Origin: Gilichinskyi gelida
Lineage (GTDB): Bacteria; Acidobacteriota; Thermoanaerobaculia; Gp7-AA8
Assembly (NCBI GenBank): GCA_038040385.1
Contig: JBBPII010000003.1
Location: 344,219 to 408,218, forward strand
Direction of reading: 5' to 3'
DNA: 64,000 nt
Shown: piece after piece, positions 34,956 to 43,180 of the stretch
How positions within the stretch are numbered: the first letter of the stretch is position 1
Layout: each line of letters opens with the position of its first letter
The notes under the pieces: generated by a model
Told to the model about the DNA's origin: nothing
The model's database searches: none
Seen by the model: the letters and a program-made list of their open reading frames with translations, nothing else
Position numbers and translations under genes: made by a program

Positions 34956-36065
34956 ATGGCACTGATCGAGGCGAGATTCAGGACCAGCGCGCGATTCGAG
35001 CTCAAACGGCTCGCCGAGCTGGCGCCCGAGCAGCGCGAGCCGTTCCGGGAGCTGGAGGCCGACCCCGATTTCTTCGGCCTGCTCGTGCCGCGCACCGCCG
35101 CGTCGGCGAACATCAAGTCGATCGGCCATGACACCGCGGCGCTGCTGCTCCGCCTGACCACCGCGTCGCCGCTGGAAGCGGACGACGACGTGATCGACCT
35201 GGTCCTCGACGGCGTGATCGAGATCGAATCGGACGGCGAGTTCGTCAGCGGCGCCGACGCCCTCCCCGTCCTGTGCGACATCGAAGACGCCGGCGCGGAG
35301 CCGCGAGGGACCGCGCGACTCTCGCTCGACGCCCTGCGGCACGCCGGCGACCTCGAGTCGTCCGACGCCGGGACTCTCACCGGCGCGATGTACTTCTACA
35401 ACCGCATCCCCATCTCCCGCTTCTGGCGCGCGCGTTTCCCCGATCGCGAGGCGGTGCTGGCACACCTCGGCGGGGCGAACGCCGTCCCAAATGCGTGGCA
35501 CGCGCCGGCCCCCGCGCAAGGCTGGATCACCTGGTATCCGCGCCAGCGGCGGGTGGCCGACTCGTCGAAGCCCATGTTCAAGCTATACGTGAGTCCGCGG
35601 CCGGAGAACATCCGCGACGCCTTCCACGCGCTCGTCCGCGCCCTCACGGACATCGGCGGCGCCGACTTCAAGATCGGCGACGACGCGTCCGGGCTGCTCC
35701 GCCCCGACAAATTCGTCGCCTACTTCGCCTCCCGCGAAGAGGTCGATCAGGCCGCCGCCGCGGTGATGACGCGACTCGACGGCTGTCCCGCGCACGGTGT
35801 GCCGTTCACGGCGGGCATCGACGACGCCGGCCTCCTCTCGTGGGGCATCGATCCGCCCGACAGCGAGCGGACGCTGAGCTGGATGGGACGCGAGAGCTGG
35901 CGCCTCTGGCTGGCGACGAAGCTCGGCGACGCCATGGCCTTCGCCAAGAGCGATGCCACGCGCCGAGGCATCGCGCCATGGCAGTTCGCGCGCGAGCGCG
36001 TGCGCCGCCTCGGCGTCGACGTCGAGCGCTGGACTCCGACCGGCGCGCTCTGGAGGGCGGCGTGA
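34956..36065 (+). CDS. HopA1/LanKC-type lyase-like protein (putative phospho-Ser/Thr lyase)
   Basis: 369 residues, ATG preceded by GGAG. An N-terminal helical/winged region (~1-100) is followed by segments that match the layout of HopA1-family and LanKC N-terminal lyase domains: MFKLYVSPRPE (208-217), FKIGDDASGLLRPDKFVAYF (238-257), HGVPFTAGI...GLLSWGIDPP (280-301), then a SWRLWLATKLGDAM helix. Lys209, Lys239, Arg249 and Lys252 are candidate phosphate-binding or catalytic residues. These families eliminate phosphate from Ser/Thr; LanY of class V lanthipeptides is HopA1-like. The gene overlaps the kinase-LanC gene by four bases (GTGA). The assignment is from pattern, not a search. Confidence 0.6.
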   Translation: MALIEARFRTSARFELKRLAELAPEQREPFRELEADPDFFGLLVPRTAASANIKSIGHDTAALLLRLTTASPLEADDDVIDLVLDGVIEIESDGEFVSGADALPVLCDIEDAGAEPRGTARLSLDALRHAGDLESSDAGTLTGAMYFYNRIPISRFWRARFPDREAVLAHLGGANAVPNAWHAPAPAQGWITWYPRQRRVADSSKPMFKLYVSPRPENIRDAFHALVRALTDIGGADFKIGDDASGLLRPDKFVAYFASREEVDQAAAAVMTRLDGCPAHGVPFTAGIDDAGLLSWGIDPPDSERTLSWMGRESWRLWLATKLGDAMAFAKSDATRRGIAPWQFARERVRRLGVDVERWTPTGALWRAA

Positions 36066-38380
36066 ACATCACCGAGCCGGTCGTCCTCCGCAACGACGTC
36101 GTCCTGTTGCCGGTGGCGGAGCTCCCCTCCGAGCTGCGCTCGAAATTCGAGTTCGACGAGGGCGACTACACCCTCTCGCTCCGCCACGGGCGCACCCCGT
36201 CGCAGGTGATCGACGCCGAGACCGCGTCGCTGCTGCAGCTCTTCCGCGAGCCGCGCACGATCGTGGAGGCGGTCATCGAGAACAGCCGCGACCTGCGCAA
36301 GGACCCGAACGCCTGGCTCGACGAGCTCCTCCCGCACCTCGGGACCTTCCTGCACAACCGCGTGCTCGTGCCGGTCGGTTCGGAGAATGAGCGCGAATTC
36401 GAGCAGAGCGTCGCCAACGGAGCGCGCGTCGGCGAGTGGGAAATCGTCCACTGCGTCAGCTTCATCGAGGACAGCGAGGTCTATCGCGTGCGCGCCGGCG
36501 ATCGCGAGGGCGCGCTGAAGATCTCCCGCCACCCGGTCCCGTTCGAGACGTCGCTCTTCGGCAACGAGGCGGCGGTGCTGCAGAGACTCGGCGGCGGCAT
36601 CGGCCCCGCGCTCTACGAAAGCGGCCTGCACGAAGAGCGGCCGTACCTGGTCATCGAATGGTGCGCGGGCACCGACGCGGAGACCACGGCCGCCCACCGC
36701 CGGCACGACCGCACGGTGCTGCTCGACATCGCCTGCACGATCGCCGAAACGTACGCCGCGCTGCACGACCGCGGCGTACTGCACGGCGACGTCCACCCGC
36801 GCAACGTGGTGATCGGCGACGACGGAACGGTCCGCCTGATCGATTTCGGCCTGGCCACGGTCGCCGGCGAGGCGCCGCGCGTGGGCCGCGGCGGCATGTA
36901 CTACTTCTTTGAGCCGGAGTACCTCGCCGCGCAGCGCGAGGGGCGGCAGATGGCGGCGACTGAGGCGGGCGAGCAGTACTCCGTCGCGGCGCTGCTCTAC
37001 CTCCTCATCGCCAGCGGGCACTACCTCGACTTCCGCATCGACAAGGACGAGATGATCCGCCAGGTGGAGACAGAGCCGCCGGTGCCGTTCGCCAAACGCG
37101 GGCTGGCGCCGTGGCCGGACGTCGAAGCGGTCCTGTTCCGCGCGCTGGACAAGGACCCCGCTCGGCGGTTCCCCGCCATGCACGACCTCGCCGCCGCGCT
37201 CCGCGGCGCGCATGCCGCGGCGGCCGCCGAGGCGCTGGCGACGCCGGTGTCCGACCAGGCGCGCGCGTACGCGGATCGGATCGTCGCCTCCTTCGCCCGC
37301 GGCGGCGAGATGTTCGCCCGCGGCTACGCCGAGGCGCCCACGGCGTCGATCAACTTCGGCAGCGCGGGGGCGGCGGTGGGGCTCCTTCGCATCGCCGAGG
37401 TGCGCAGCGACCCCGCGCTCCTGGCGCTGGCGGAGATCTGGAAATCGCGCGCGGTGCGCGACATCGGATCGCCCGGCGCGTTTTACAACGAGGCTATCGA
37501 CCTGAAGCACGACGTGCTCGGCGACATCACGCCGTACCACACCGAGAGCGGAATCCACGCCGCCGCGGCGCTCATCGCGGACGCGCGGGGCGACCTCCAG
37601 GCCCACGGCGCAGCGCTGCAGGCATTCATCGCCGCCTCGTCGCGCGACTGCGCGGAGCTCGACCTCACCCTCGGCCGGTCCGCCACGCTCGTCGCTGGCG
37701 CGATCCTCCTCGACGTCAGCCACGCGCTCCCCGAGGCGGCGGCGCTGACGGCGCTCGGCAACGCGACGCTCCAGTCGATCTGGCGCGAGCTCGAGCAACG
37801 GCCGCCGATCGCGGAGGGGCCCGCGGAGGCCTTCACCGGCATCGCGCACGGCTGGAGCGGCTATGCCTACGCCGCGCTCCGCTGGTGCGCCGCCTCCGGC
37901 ACGCCGGTCCCCTCGTCGCTGCCTCGCCGGCTCGACGAGTTGGAAGCGCTCCGCGTCCGCCGCGGGCGCGCGGCGTACTGGCGGCGGCAGGTCAACGGGC
38001 ATGCGCACGACGTCCTCTCCGGCTGGTGCAACGGCAGCGCGGGCTTCGTTTTCCTCTGGACCGCGGCCTACGACGCGTTCGGCGACGAGCGTTTCCTCAG
38101 GCTCGCCGAGGAGGCCGCGACGCACGCCGCCGAGGAGCCGCTGCATACGGCGGATCTCTGCTGCGGATCGGCCGGCCGCGCGTACGCGATGCTCGATCTC
38201 TACCGCCACACCGGCGGCAACGAGTGGCTCAGCCGCGCGCGGCGGATGGCGAATCACGCCGCCGAGTACACCGGCGAGCAGCAGCGGACCAACAGCCTCT
38301 GGAAGGGCGAGCTCGGTATCGCGGTGCTCATTGCCGATCTACAATCCCCCGAGAACGCGCGAATGCCGTTCTTCGAGTGA
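36062..38380 (+). CDS. Protein kinase-LanC cyclase fusion (lanthipeptide synthetase-like)
   Basis: 772 residues from GTG at 36062. Residues ~30-105 look like a winged-helix recognition domain (TASLLQLFREPRTIVEAV...HNRVLVPVG). A kinase domain follows (~120-390): Lys153 in ALKI, catalytic HGDVHPRN (Asp243, Asn248) and DFG (Asp261). Residues ~405-772 form a LanC barrel: AHGWSG (His597), GWCNGSAG (Cys656), LCCGSAG (Cys700-Cys701) and the terminal LWKGELGIAVLIADL. The zinc ligands are Cys-Cys-Cys instead of the common Cys-Cys-His, as known for ProcM-type cyclases. No lyase domain is present; the upstream gene may supply it. Probable role: phosphorylate Ser/Thr and cyclise with Cys. Confidence 0.8.
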   Translation: MNITEPVVLRNDVVLLPVAELPSELRSKFEFDEGDYTLSLRHGRTPSQVIDAETASLLQLFREPRTIVEAVIENSRDLRKDPNAWLDELLPHLGTFLHNRVLVPVGSENEREFEQSVANGARVGEWEIVHCVSFIEDSEVYRVRAGDREGALKISRHPVPFETSLFGNEAAVLQRLGGGIGPALYESGLHEERPYLVIEWCAGTDAETTAAHRRHDRTVLLDIACTIAETYAALHDRGVLHGDVHPRNVVIGDDGTVRLIDFGLATVAGEAPRVGRGGMYYFFEPEYLAAQREGRQMAATEAGEQYSVAALLYLLIASGHYLDFRIDKDEMIRQVETEPPVPFAKRGLAPWPDVEAVLFRALDKDPARRFPAMHDLAAALRGAHAAAAAEALATPVSDQARAYADRIVASFARGGEMFARGYAEAPTASINFGSAGAAVGLLRIAEVRSDPALLALAEIWKSRAVRDIGSPGAFYNEAIDLKHDVLGDITPYHTESGIHAAAALIADARGDLQAHGAALQAFIAASSRDCAELDLTLGRSATLVAGAILLDVSHALPEAAALTALGNATLQSIWRELEQRPPIAEGPAEAFTGIAHGWSGYAYAALRWCAASGTPVPSSLPRRLDELEALRVRRGRAAYWRRQVNGHAHDVLSGWCNGSAGFVFLWTAAYDAFGDERFLRLAEEAATHAAEEPLHTADLCCGSAGRAYAMLDLYRHTGGNEWLSRARRMANHAAEYTGEQQRTNSLWKGELGIAVLIADLQSPENARMPFFE

Positions 38381-38383
38381 ACG

Positions 38384-38758
38384 ATGGAAAAGATCACAGG
38401 CATCGGCGGAGTGTTTTTCAAAGCGAAGGACGCCGAGGCGCTCCGGCGCTGGTACGGCGACAACCTCGGCATCGACGTCGATCCCGGTTGGGGCGGCGCG
38501 CAGTTCGGCGACACGGTGTGGTCGATCTTCAAGGGCTCCACGCGCTACTTCGAGCCGAGCGCGCAGCCGTTCATGATCAATTACCGCGTCACCAACCTCG
38601 ACGCCATGCTCGCGCAACTCCGCAGCGCCGGCGTGGAAGTGGACGAGAAGGTCGACGAGACGGAGTTCGGCCGCTTCGGCTGGGCCATGGATCCCGAGGG
38701 CAACCGCATCGAGCTGTGGGAGCCGATGAAGGTGGAGCTCAAGGCCGAGGGGGGGTAG
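38384..38758 (+). CDS. Glyoxalase/VOC-family protein
   Basis: 124 residues, one VOC unit pair: GIGGVFFKAKDAEALRRWYGDNLG at the start and FGRFGWAMDPEGNRIELWEP at the end (Glu metal ligand). VOC enzymes include glyoxalases, dioxygenases and resistance proteins; the substrate is not predictable. It starts three bases after the kinase-LanC stop and may belong to that operon, perhaps as tailoring or immunity enzyme, but such genes are common and the linkage may be incidental. Confidence 0.85.
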   Translation: MEKITGIGGVFFKAKDAEALRRWYGDNLGIDVDPGWGGAQFGDTVWSIFKGSTRYFEPSAQPFMINYRVTNLDAMLAQLRSAGVEVDEKVDETEFGRFGWAMDPEGNRIELWEPMKVELKAEGG

Positions 38759-39603
38759 GCGGCCCCGGCCGGCGGAGCGCCGGCGTCCTCGCCGGCTGGC
38801 CCGCAGGCGTCCCGCGCCTGCGTTCCCGATAGGCGGCGAGGACGCCGCCTATCCAGCCGCCGGGACGGCGGCGTTCCGCAAAACGGTTCGCCGGGCGAGG
38901 TGCAGCACCACCATGCCGTCGTACCCGCAGCGATCATGTGCTTGAGCGTGTGGCCGCTGACGGCGATCGTCTCGAAGATCGGCCGGTCGAGCACCTCGCA
39001 CGCCTTCGCCACGCCGTAGAGCGCCACGCCGGCGAAGTAGTAGCGATCGCCGGTGTACAGCGGGGCGAAGAAGATCAGCAGGAAGAGCGTGCCACCGGCG
39101 GCGAACGCCTGGTACGCGCTGTAGACGCTGAGGTCCTTCGTCTGCAGCCACCAGCCGACAGTGGCTACGCCGAGGATCGCCAGGGGCAACGTCAAGCGCG
39201 TCCCGAGCCGCATCCGAATGCGCTCGTTGATCTGCACGCCGAGGAACGCGGCGAAGGCGATGGTCATCGGGAGGCGGTCCCACGCCAGGCCCACGCCGAG
39301 GTCCGGCTGCAGGTGAAACCACGCCGACCCGAAGCAAGTGGCGATGTTGCCGGCGAAGAAGAGCGCGAGCGGCCACATCTCAGCACGCGGATCGACCAGC
39401 CGCTTCCGCGCGCGGGCCAGCACGATCAGTCCGGCCACACCGGCGATCAGGAAGCCGGCGTTCGACCAGACGGTAAACGTCTGGTCGCCGGCAAACTTGA
39501 TGTATTTCGGATCGTCGGCGCGCGGGAGCCGCACGCCGGCGAAGAGCGCGATGCCGAATGCAGCGAGGAATCCGATTCCGGAGTGCCGCGCACTCCGAAG
39601 CAC
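38581..39603 (-). CDS. CREST-superfamily membrane protein (ceramidase/PAQR-like), 3' end probably frameshifted
   Basis: Starts at GTG 39603, sharing a base with the metK stop (TAGTG). About seven membrane helices. CREST hydrolase motifs are present: GSAWFH (Ser, His), WDRLP (Asp) and SGHTLKH (two His). Homology should end near 38900. The open frame instead reads on through family A repeat copy 3 and antisense to the VOC gene to 38581, adding ~100 unlikely residues. In another frame, just after GTTAWW, the sequence reads VLHLARRTVLRN, a natural helix end, which suggests a one-base frameshift near 38905. Substrate unknown. Confidence 0.6.
   Translation of the reverse strand: MLRSARHSGIGFLAAFGIALFAGVRLPRADDPKYIKFAGDQTFTVWSNAGFLIAGVAGLIVLARARKRLVDPRAEMWPLALFFAGNIATCFGSAWFHLQPDLGVGLAWDRLPMTIAFAAFLGVQINERIRMRLGTRLTLPLAILGVATVGWWLQTKDLSVYSAYQAFAAGGTLFLLIFFAPLYTGDRYYFAGVALYGVAKACEVLDRPIFETIAVSGHTLKHMIAAGTTAWWCCTSPGEPFCGTPPSRRLDRRRPRRLSGTQARDACGPAGEDAGAPPAGAAYPPSALSSTFIGSHSSMRLPSGSMAQPKRPNSVSSTFSSTSTPALRSCASMASRLVTR
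38774..38877. repeat. Palindromic repeat, family A copy 3
   Basis: GGAGCGCCGGCGTCCTCGCC... to ...CCGGGACGGCGGCGTTCC, containing three hairpins (the middle one aggcggcgaggacgccgcct). The longest family A copy, between the VOC and CREST genes. Confidence 0.85.
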
Positions 39604-40769
39604 TAGACCGTCACCGCCTCCGCGACGCCCGCGGCCGCGCGCAGCGCGTCGACCTTGTCGGTCGCCTCCCACGTGAACTCGGCCTCGTTGCGGCCGAAGT
39701 GCCCGTAGGCCGCCGTCTTCTTGAAGATCGGCCGGCGCAGGCGCAGCGACTCGATGATGCCGCGCGGAGTCATCTGGAAGTGCTCACGCACCAGATCGAT
39801 GAGCTTCAACTGATCGATCTTTTCGGTGCCGAACGTGTCGACGTACACCGACACCGGGTCGGCCACGCCGATGGCGTACGCCATCTGTACTTCGACTTCA
39901 TCCGCCAGCCCCGAGGCGACGATGTTCTTGGCGATATAGCGCGCCATGTAGCACGCCGAGCGGTCGACCTTGGTGGGGTCCTTCCCCGAAAACGCGCCGC
40001 CGCCGTGGCGCCCGCGGCCGCCGTAGGTGTCGACGATGATCTTGCGGCCGGTGAGCCCGGTGTCGCCCTGCGGGCCCCCGGTGACGAAGCGGCCGGTGGG
40101 ATTGATGTGGAACTTGGTGTTCTTGTCGAGGAGCTCGGCCGGAACGACCGGCCGGATGACGTGCTCGATGACCGCGTCGCTGAGGTCGCGGTGGCTGATG
40201 GCCGGCGAATGCTGGGTGGAGACCACGATGGCCGCGGCGCGGATGGGGCGCTTCCCTTCGTACTCGATGGTCACCTGCGACTTGCCGTCCGGGCGGAGGA
40301 AGTCGAGCTCGTTCGCCTTGCGCACTTCCGCAAGGCGCCGCGCCAGCTTGTGCGCCAGCATGATCGGCAGCGGCATCAGCTCCGGCGTCTCGCGGCAAGC
40401 GAAGCCGAACATCAGGCCCTGGTCGCCGGCGCCGCCGGTGTCGACGCCCTGCGCGATGTCGGGCGACTGGGGGTCGATGGACGAGATCACCGCGCAGGTT
40501 TCGCTGTCGAAGCCGTACTTTGCGCGGGTGTATCCGATGTCTTTGATGGTATTGCGGACGATCGAAGGGAAGTCGACGTACGTCTTGGTGGTGATCTCGC
40601 CGGAGATCATCGCCAGACCGGTGGTGACGAGCGTCTCGCACGCCACGCGGCCGACGGGATCCTCGGCCAGCACCGCATCCAGGATGGCGTCCGAAATCTG
40701 GTCCGCGATCTTGTCCGGATGCCCCTCGGTGACCGATTCCGAGGTGAATAACGTCCTGTGTTCTGCCAT
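39603..40769 (-). CDS. metK: S-adenosylmethionine synthetase
   Basis: 388 residues from ATG at 40769 (CGAGGAG upstream). Motifs: TSESVTEGHPDKIADQISDA, GAGDQGLMFGFA (methionine binding), GGGAFSGKDPTKVDRS and GRNEAEFTWE. It makes SAM from ATP and methionine in the cytoplasm. The reading frame continues upstream through a family B repeat to 40931 but without conserved residues. No SAM riboswitch was seen in the leader. Confidence 0.97.
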   Translation of the reverse strand: MAEHRTLFTSESVTEGHPDKIADQISDAILDAVLAEDPVGRVACETLVTTGLAMISGEITTKTYVDFPSIVRNTIKDIGYTRAKYGFDSETCAVISSIDPQSPDIAQGVDTGGAGDQGLMFGFACRETPELMPLPIMLAHKLARRLAEVRKANELDFLRPDGKSQVTIEYEGKRPIRAAAIVVSTQHSPAISHRDLSDAVIEHVIRPVVPAELLDKNTKFHINPTGRFVTGGPQGDTGLTGRKIIVDTYGGRGRHGGGAFSGKDPTKVDRSACYMARYIAKNIVASGLADEVEVQMAYAIGVADPVSVYVDTFGTEKIDQLKLIDLVREHFQMTPRGIIESLRLRRPIFKKTAAYGHFGRNEAEFTWEATDKVDALRAAAGVAEAVTV

Positions 40770-40813
40770 GTGAAGAGGCTCCTCGTAGAGAAAATCGGGT
40801 AATCCTAGCATGT

Positions 40814-40916
40814 CCCTCACCCGGCCTTCGGCCACCCTCTCCCGCAAGCGGGAGAGGGACCAAGTTGTCCTTCTCCCGCTTGCGGGAGAAGGTGCCGCGA
40901 AGCGGCGGATGAGGGG
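40814..40916. repeat. Palindromic repeat, family B copy 3
   Basis: CCCTCACCCGGCCTTCGGCC... to ...GGCGGATGAGGG with inner ctctcccgcaagcgggagag and ttctcccgcttgcgggagaa hairpins. It lies in the divergent gap between metK and the AarF-like gene, within the likely promoter region of both. Confidence 0.85.
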
Positions 40917-40925
40917 GCAGCCGTC

Positions 40926-42638
40926 TTGCACAGTCTGCCGCCGATGCTCAAGGCCCGTGACATCGGCGCGTACCGCGACCTGCTGCTGCTCTTCACCCGC
41001 TACGGGCGAAAAGACTTCCGCCTATCGATGAAACCGGAGGACCTGCTCGCCGCCGAGGAGCCGTCGGGCGAGATCGAGCCGGACGTCAAGAAGCGCGCCG
41101 AGGCCTTCGCCAACCATCTCAAGCAGATGGGGCCGACCTACGTGAAGTTCGGGCAGGTCCTCTCAACCCGCCCCGACATCGTGCCGCCTGAGTACATCGC
41201 GGCTCTCGAGTCGCTGCAGGACCAGGTCGAGCCGTTCTCGTTCGCCGAGGTCGAGAAGATCGTGGAGGAGGAGCTCGGCGTCCGGATCTCCAAGGCATTC
41301 GACACCTTCGAGTCGAAGCCGCTCGCCGCCGCCTCCCTCGGCCAGGTGCACCGCGCGGTGTTCCGCGACGGGCGGGAGGTGGTGGTCAAGGTCCAGCGGC
41401 CGAACGTGCGCGAGCAGGTGCGGCACGACATGGACGTCTTCACCGACATCGCCACCACGCTCGAGCAACACAGCGAGATCGCGCGCAAGCTCAACCTCCT
41501 CGGGGCGGTCGAGCAGGCCAAGATCACCCTCAACAACGAGATGGACTACCTGCAGGAGGCGCGCAACACGGAGCTGCTGCGGCGCAACCTCGCGCAGTTC
41601 CCGGAGATCTACATCCCCGCGGTCATCCACGACATGACCACCTCGCGCGTGCTGACCAGCGAGCTGGTTCGCGGGAAAAAGGTGTCGAAGCTCACGGCCC
41701 TGCAGATGATCGACCACGACTACGCCGGTCTGGCGTCGGTGCTCACCCGCGCCTACCTCAAGCAGATCTGCGTTGACGGGTTCTGGCACAGCGACCCCCA
41801 TCCCGGCAACGTCTTCATCCGCGAAGAGGAGGGCGAGGCGCAGATCGTCCTGCTCGACTTCGGGATGACCAGCCGCATCAGCCGCGAGTTCCAGGACGAG
41901 ATCATCAAGCTGCTGCTGGCCATCGCCTCGAACCGCGGCGCGGAAGTGGCCGACGCGTGCATCCGGGTGTCCGAAGTCATGGAGAATTTCGACGCCATGA
42001 AGTTCGTCCACGAGATCTCGGTCATCGTGGCCAACTTCCACGACGTCGACGTCAGCAGGGTCAACGTCGGACAGCTCCTCTTCAATCTGATCGCCGTGGC
42101 GAGCGGGAACGATCTGAAGGTGCCCGCGGAGCTGGCCATGCTGGCCAAGACCCTGCTGCACCTCGACGGCGTCACCAAGCGGCTCGACCCCGACTACGAC
42201 CCGCAGACCGTCATCCGGGAGTACGCCGAGAAGTTGATGACCCAGAAGCTGGCGCAGAAGTTCGAGCCGCGGAACTTCTACCCCGCGCTGCTCGACCTCA
42301 ATCAGCTAATCCTCGACCTGCCGCACCGCATGCGCGAGATCCTGGACATCATCCCCGCCGGCAAGCTGACCTTCGGCATCAAGCTATTGCAGGCCGAGGA
42401 GCTCCTCGGCGGCATCCACAAAGTCGCCAATCGCATCACCGTGGGGGTGGTGATTGCCGCGCTGCTCATCGCGTCATCGCTGATGATGCGCGTTCCGACC
42501 GGCTCGCACATCGGCGGCTACCCGACGATCGCCATCGCCGGCTACCTCATCGCCGCCGTCGCCGCGGTCTACCTGATCATCTCGACGTTGATTCGGGACA
42601 AGCAGGATCGGGAGAAGGCGAAGCAGAAGGGGCGGTGA
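40926..42638 (+). CDS. AarF/UbiB-family atypical kinase (ABC1/ADCK)
   Basis: 570 residues from TTG at 40926 (ATG at 40944 is an alternative; neither has a clear ribosome binding site). Family marks: K-x-G-Q motif in YVKFGQVLSTRPDIVP, Ala-rich loop AAASLGQVHRA, catalytic DPHPGN and DFGM, and two C-terminal membrane helices (~505-560). UbiB-family proteins support quinone synthesis or lipid handling at the membrane, by ATPase-like activity. No ubi genes adjoin. A family B repeat fills the region just upstream. Confidence 0.9.
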   Translation: MHSLPPMLKARDIGAYRDLLLLFTRYGRKDFRLSMKPEDLLAAEEPSGEIEPDVKKRAEAFANHLKQMGPTYVKFGQVLSTRPDIVPPEYIAALESLQDQVEPFSFAEVEKIVEEELGVRISKAFDTFESKPLAAASLGQVHRAVFRDGREVVVKVQRPNVREQVRHDMDVFTDIATTLEQHSEIARKLNLLGAVEQAKITLNNEMDYLQEARNTELLRRNLAQFPEIYIPAVIHDMTTSRVLTSELVRGKKVSKLTALQMIDHDYAGLASVLTRAYLKQICVDGFWHSDPHPGNVFIREEEGEAQIVLLDFGMTSRISREFQDEIIKLLLAIASNRGAEVADACIRVSEVMENFDAMKFVHEISVIVANFHDVDVSRVNVGQLLFNLIAVASGNDLKVPAELAMLAKTLLHLDGVTKRLDPDYDPQTVIREYAEKLMTQKLAQKFEPRNFYPALLDLNQLILDLPHRMREILDIIPAGKLTFGIKLLQAEELLGGIHKVANRITVGVVIAALLIASSLMMRVPTGSHIGGYPTIAIAGYLIAAVAAVYLIISTLIRDKQDREKAKQKGR

Positions 42639-42642
42639 CCGA

Positions 42643-42729
42643 GGGGTTGCGGGGTCTCGGGGTCTCGCGGTACTCGTGCCTCAGCGTTTCGCGCTGCGAG
42701 ACCGCGAGACCTCGAGACTTCGCAACCCC
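42643..42729. repeat. Palindromic repeat, family C copy 1
   Basis: GGGGTTGCGGGGTCTCGGGG... and ...GACTTCGCAACCCC, with arms gtctcgcggt/accgcgagac. Starts five bases after the AarF-like stop. Second copy at 59360. Confidence 0.8.
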
Positions 42730-42738
42730 AGGGAACCG

Positions 42739-43173
42739 CTACTGCCGCATCTCCCGCAATTCGTTCGTCAACCCCTCCACCGCCTCCGGCCGGCCGTGAT
42801 ATTGCGCGGGGGTGTTCTGGAAGAGGGCGATGTGCCACTTCCCTTCGATCTCCCGACCGATGAGGGTCTGCACGGCGTTCGTGGCAGGGTTGATGTCCGA
42901 GCCGCCGGGCGGGATCATTCCGGCCACGGCGAGGAGCAGTCCGACGCCGGGAGCCAGGAAGCGGACGTCGCGGATCTTCACCACGTACGCCGCTGTCTGA
43001 TGGTCGGCGAAGATGGAGCGGAGGTGCTCGCGGATCTCCTCCCGGCCGATGACCTGGCTGCCGTCGAAGCCGATGACGATGCCGTCGTCCTCGAACAGCT
43101 CGGCGTATTCGTCCGCGTTGCGGCGGTTCCAGCCGTCGATCAATCCGTCGTAGAGCGCGCGGATGTCAGTCAT
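42739..43173 (-). CDS. SnoaL/DUF4440-like (NTF2-fold) protein
   Basis: 144 residues. N-terminal helix LYDGLIDGWNRRNADEYAELF then FEDDGIVIGFDGSQVIGREEI, and beta strands with ...GKWHIALFQNTPAQYHG, the SgcJ/EcaC-like NTF2 fold. These small proteins act as hydrolases, isomerases or ligand-binding accessory proteins; nothing specific can be said. Seven bases downstream of lptE, so cotranscribed. Confidence 0.8.
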   Translation of the reverse strand: MTDIRALYDGLIDGWNRRNADEYAELFEDDGIVIGFDGSQVIGREEIREHLRSIFADHQTAAYVVKIRDVRFLAPGVGLLLAVAGMIPPGGSDINPATNAVQTLIGREIEGKWHIALFQNTPAQYHGRPEAVEGLTNELREMRQ

Positions 43174-43180
43174 TTGCCGG

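Noticed and set aside
34897..34965. 22-residue open frame (MMDVPAAVARAAAAA...) between precursor and lyase genes
   Set aside because: It spans the GC-rich hairpin, has no ribosome binding site and overlaps the lyase start. It is probably not a second precursor, as it has no Cys.
35747..38257. 836-residue open frame on the minus strand
   Set aside because: Antisense to the lyase and kinase-LanC genes; Arg/Glu/Val-rich translation without domains, as expected in high-GC shadows.
40770..40813. Possible SAM riboswitch before metK
   Set aside because: The leader is too short and lacks the expected paired elements; the next bases are a family B repeat.
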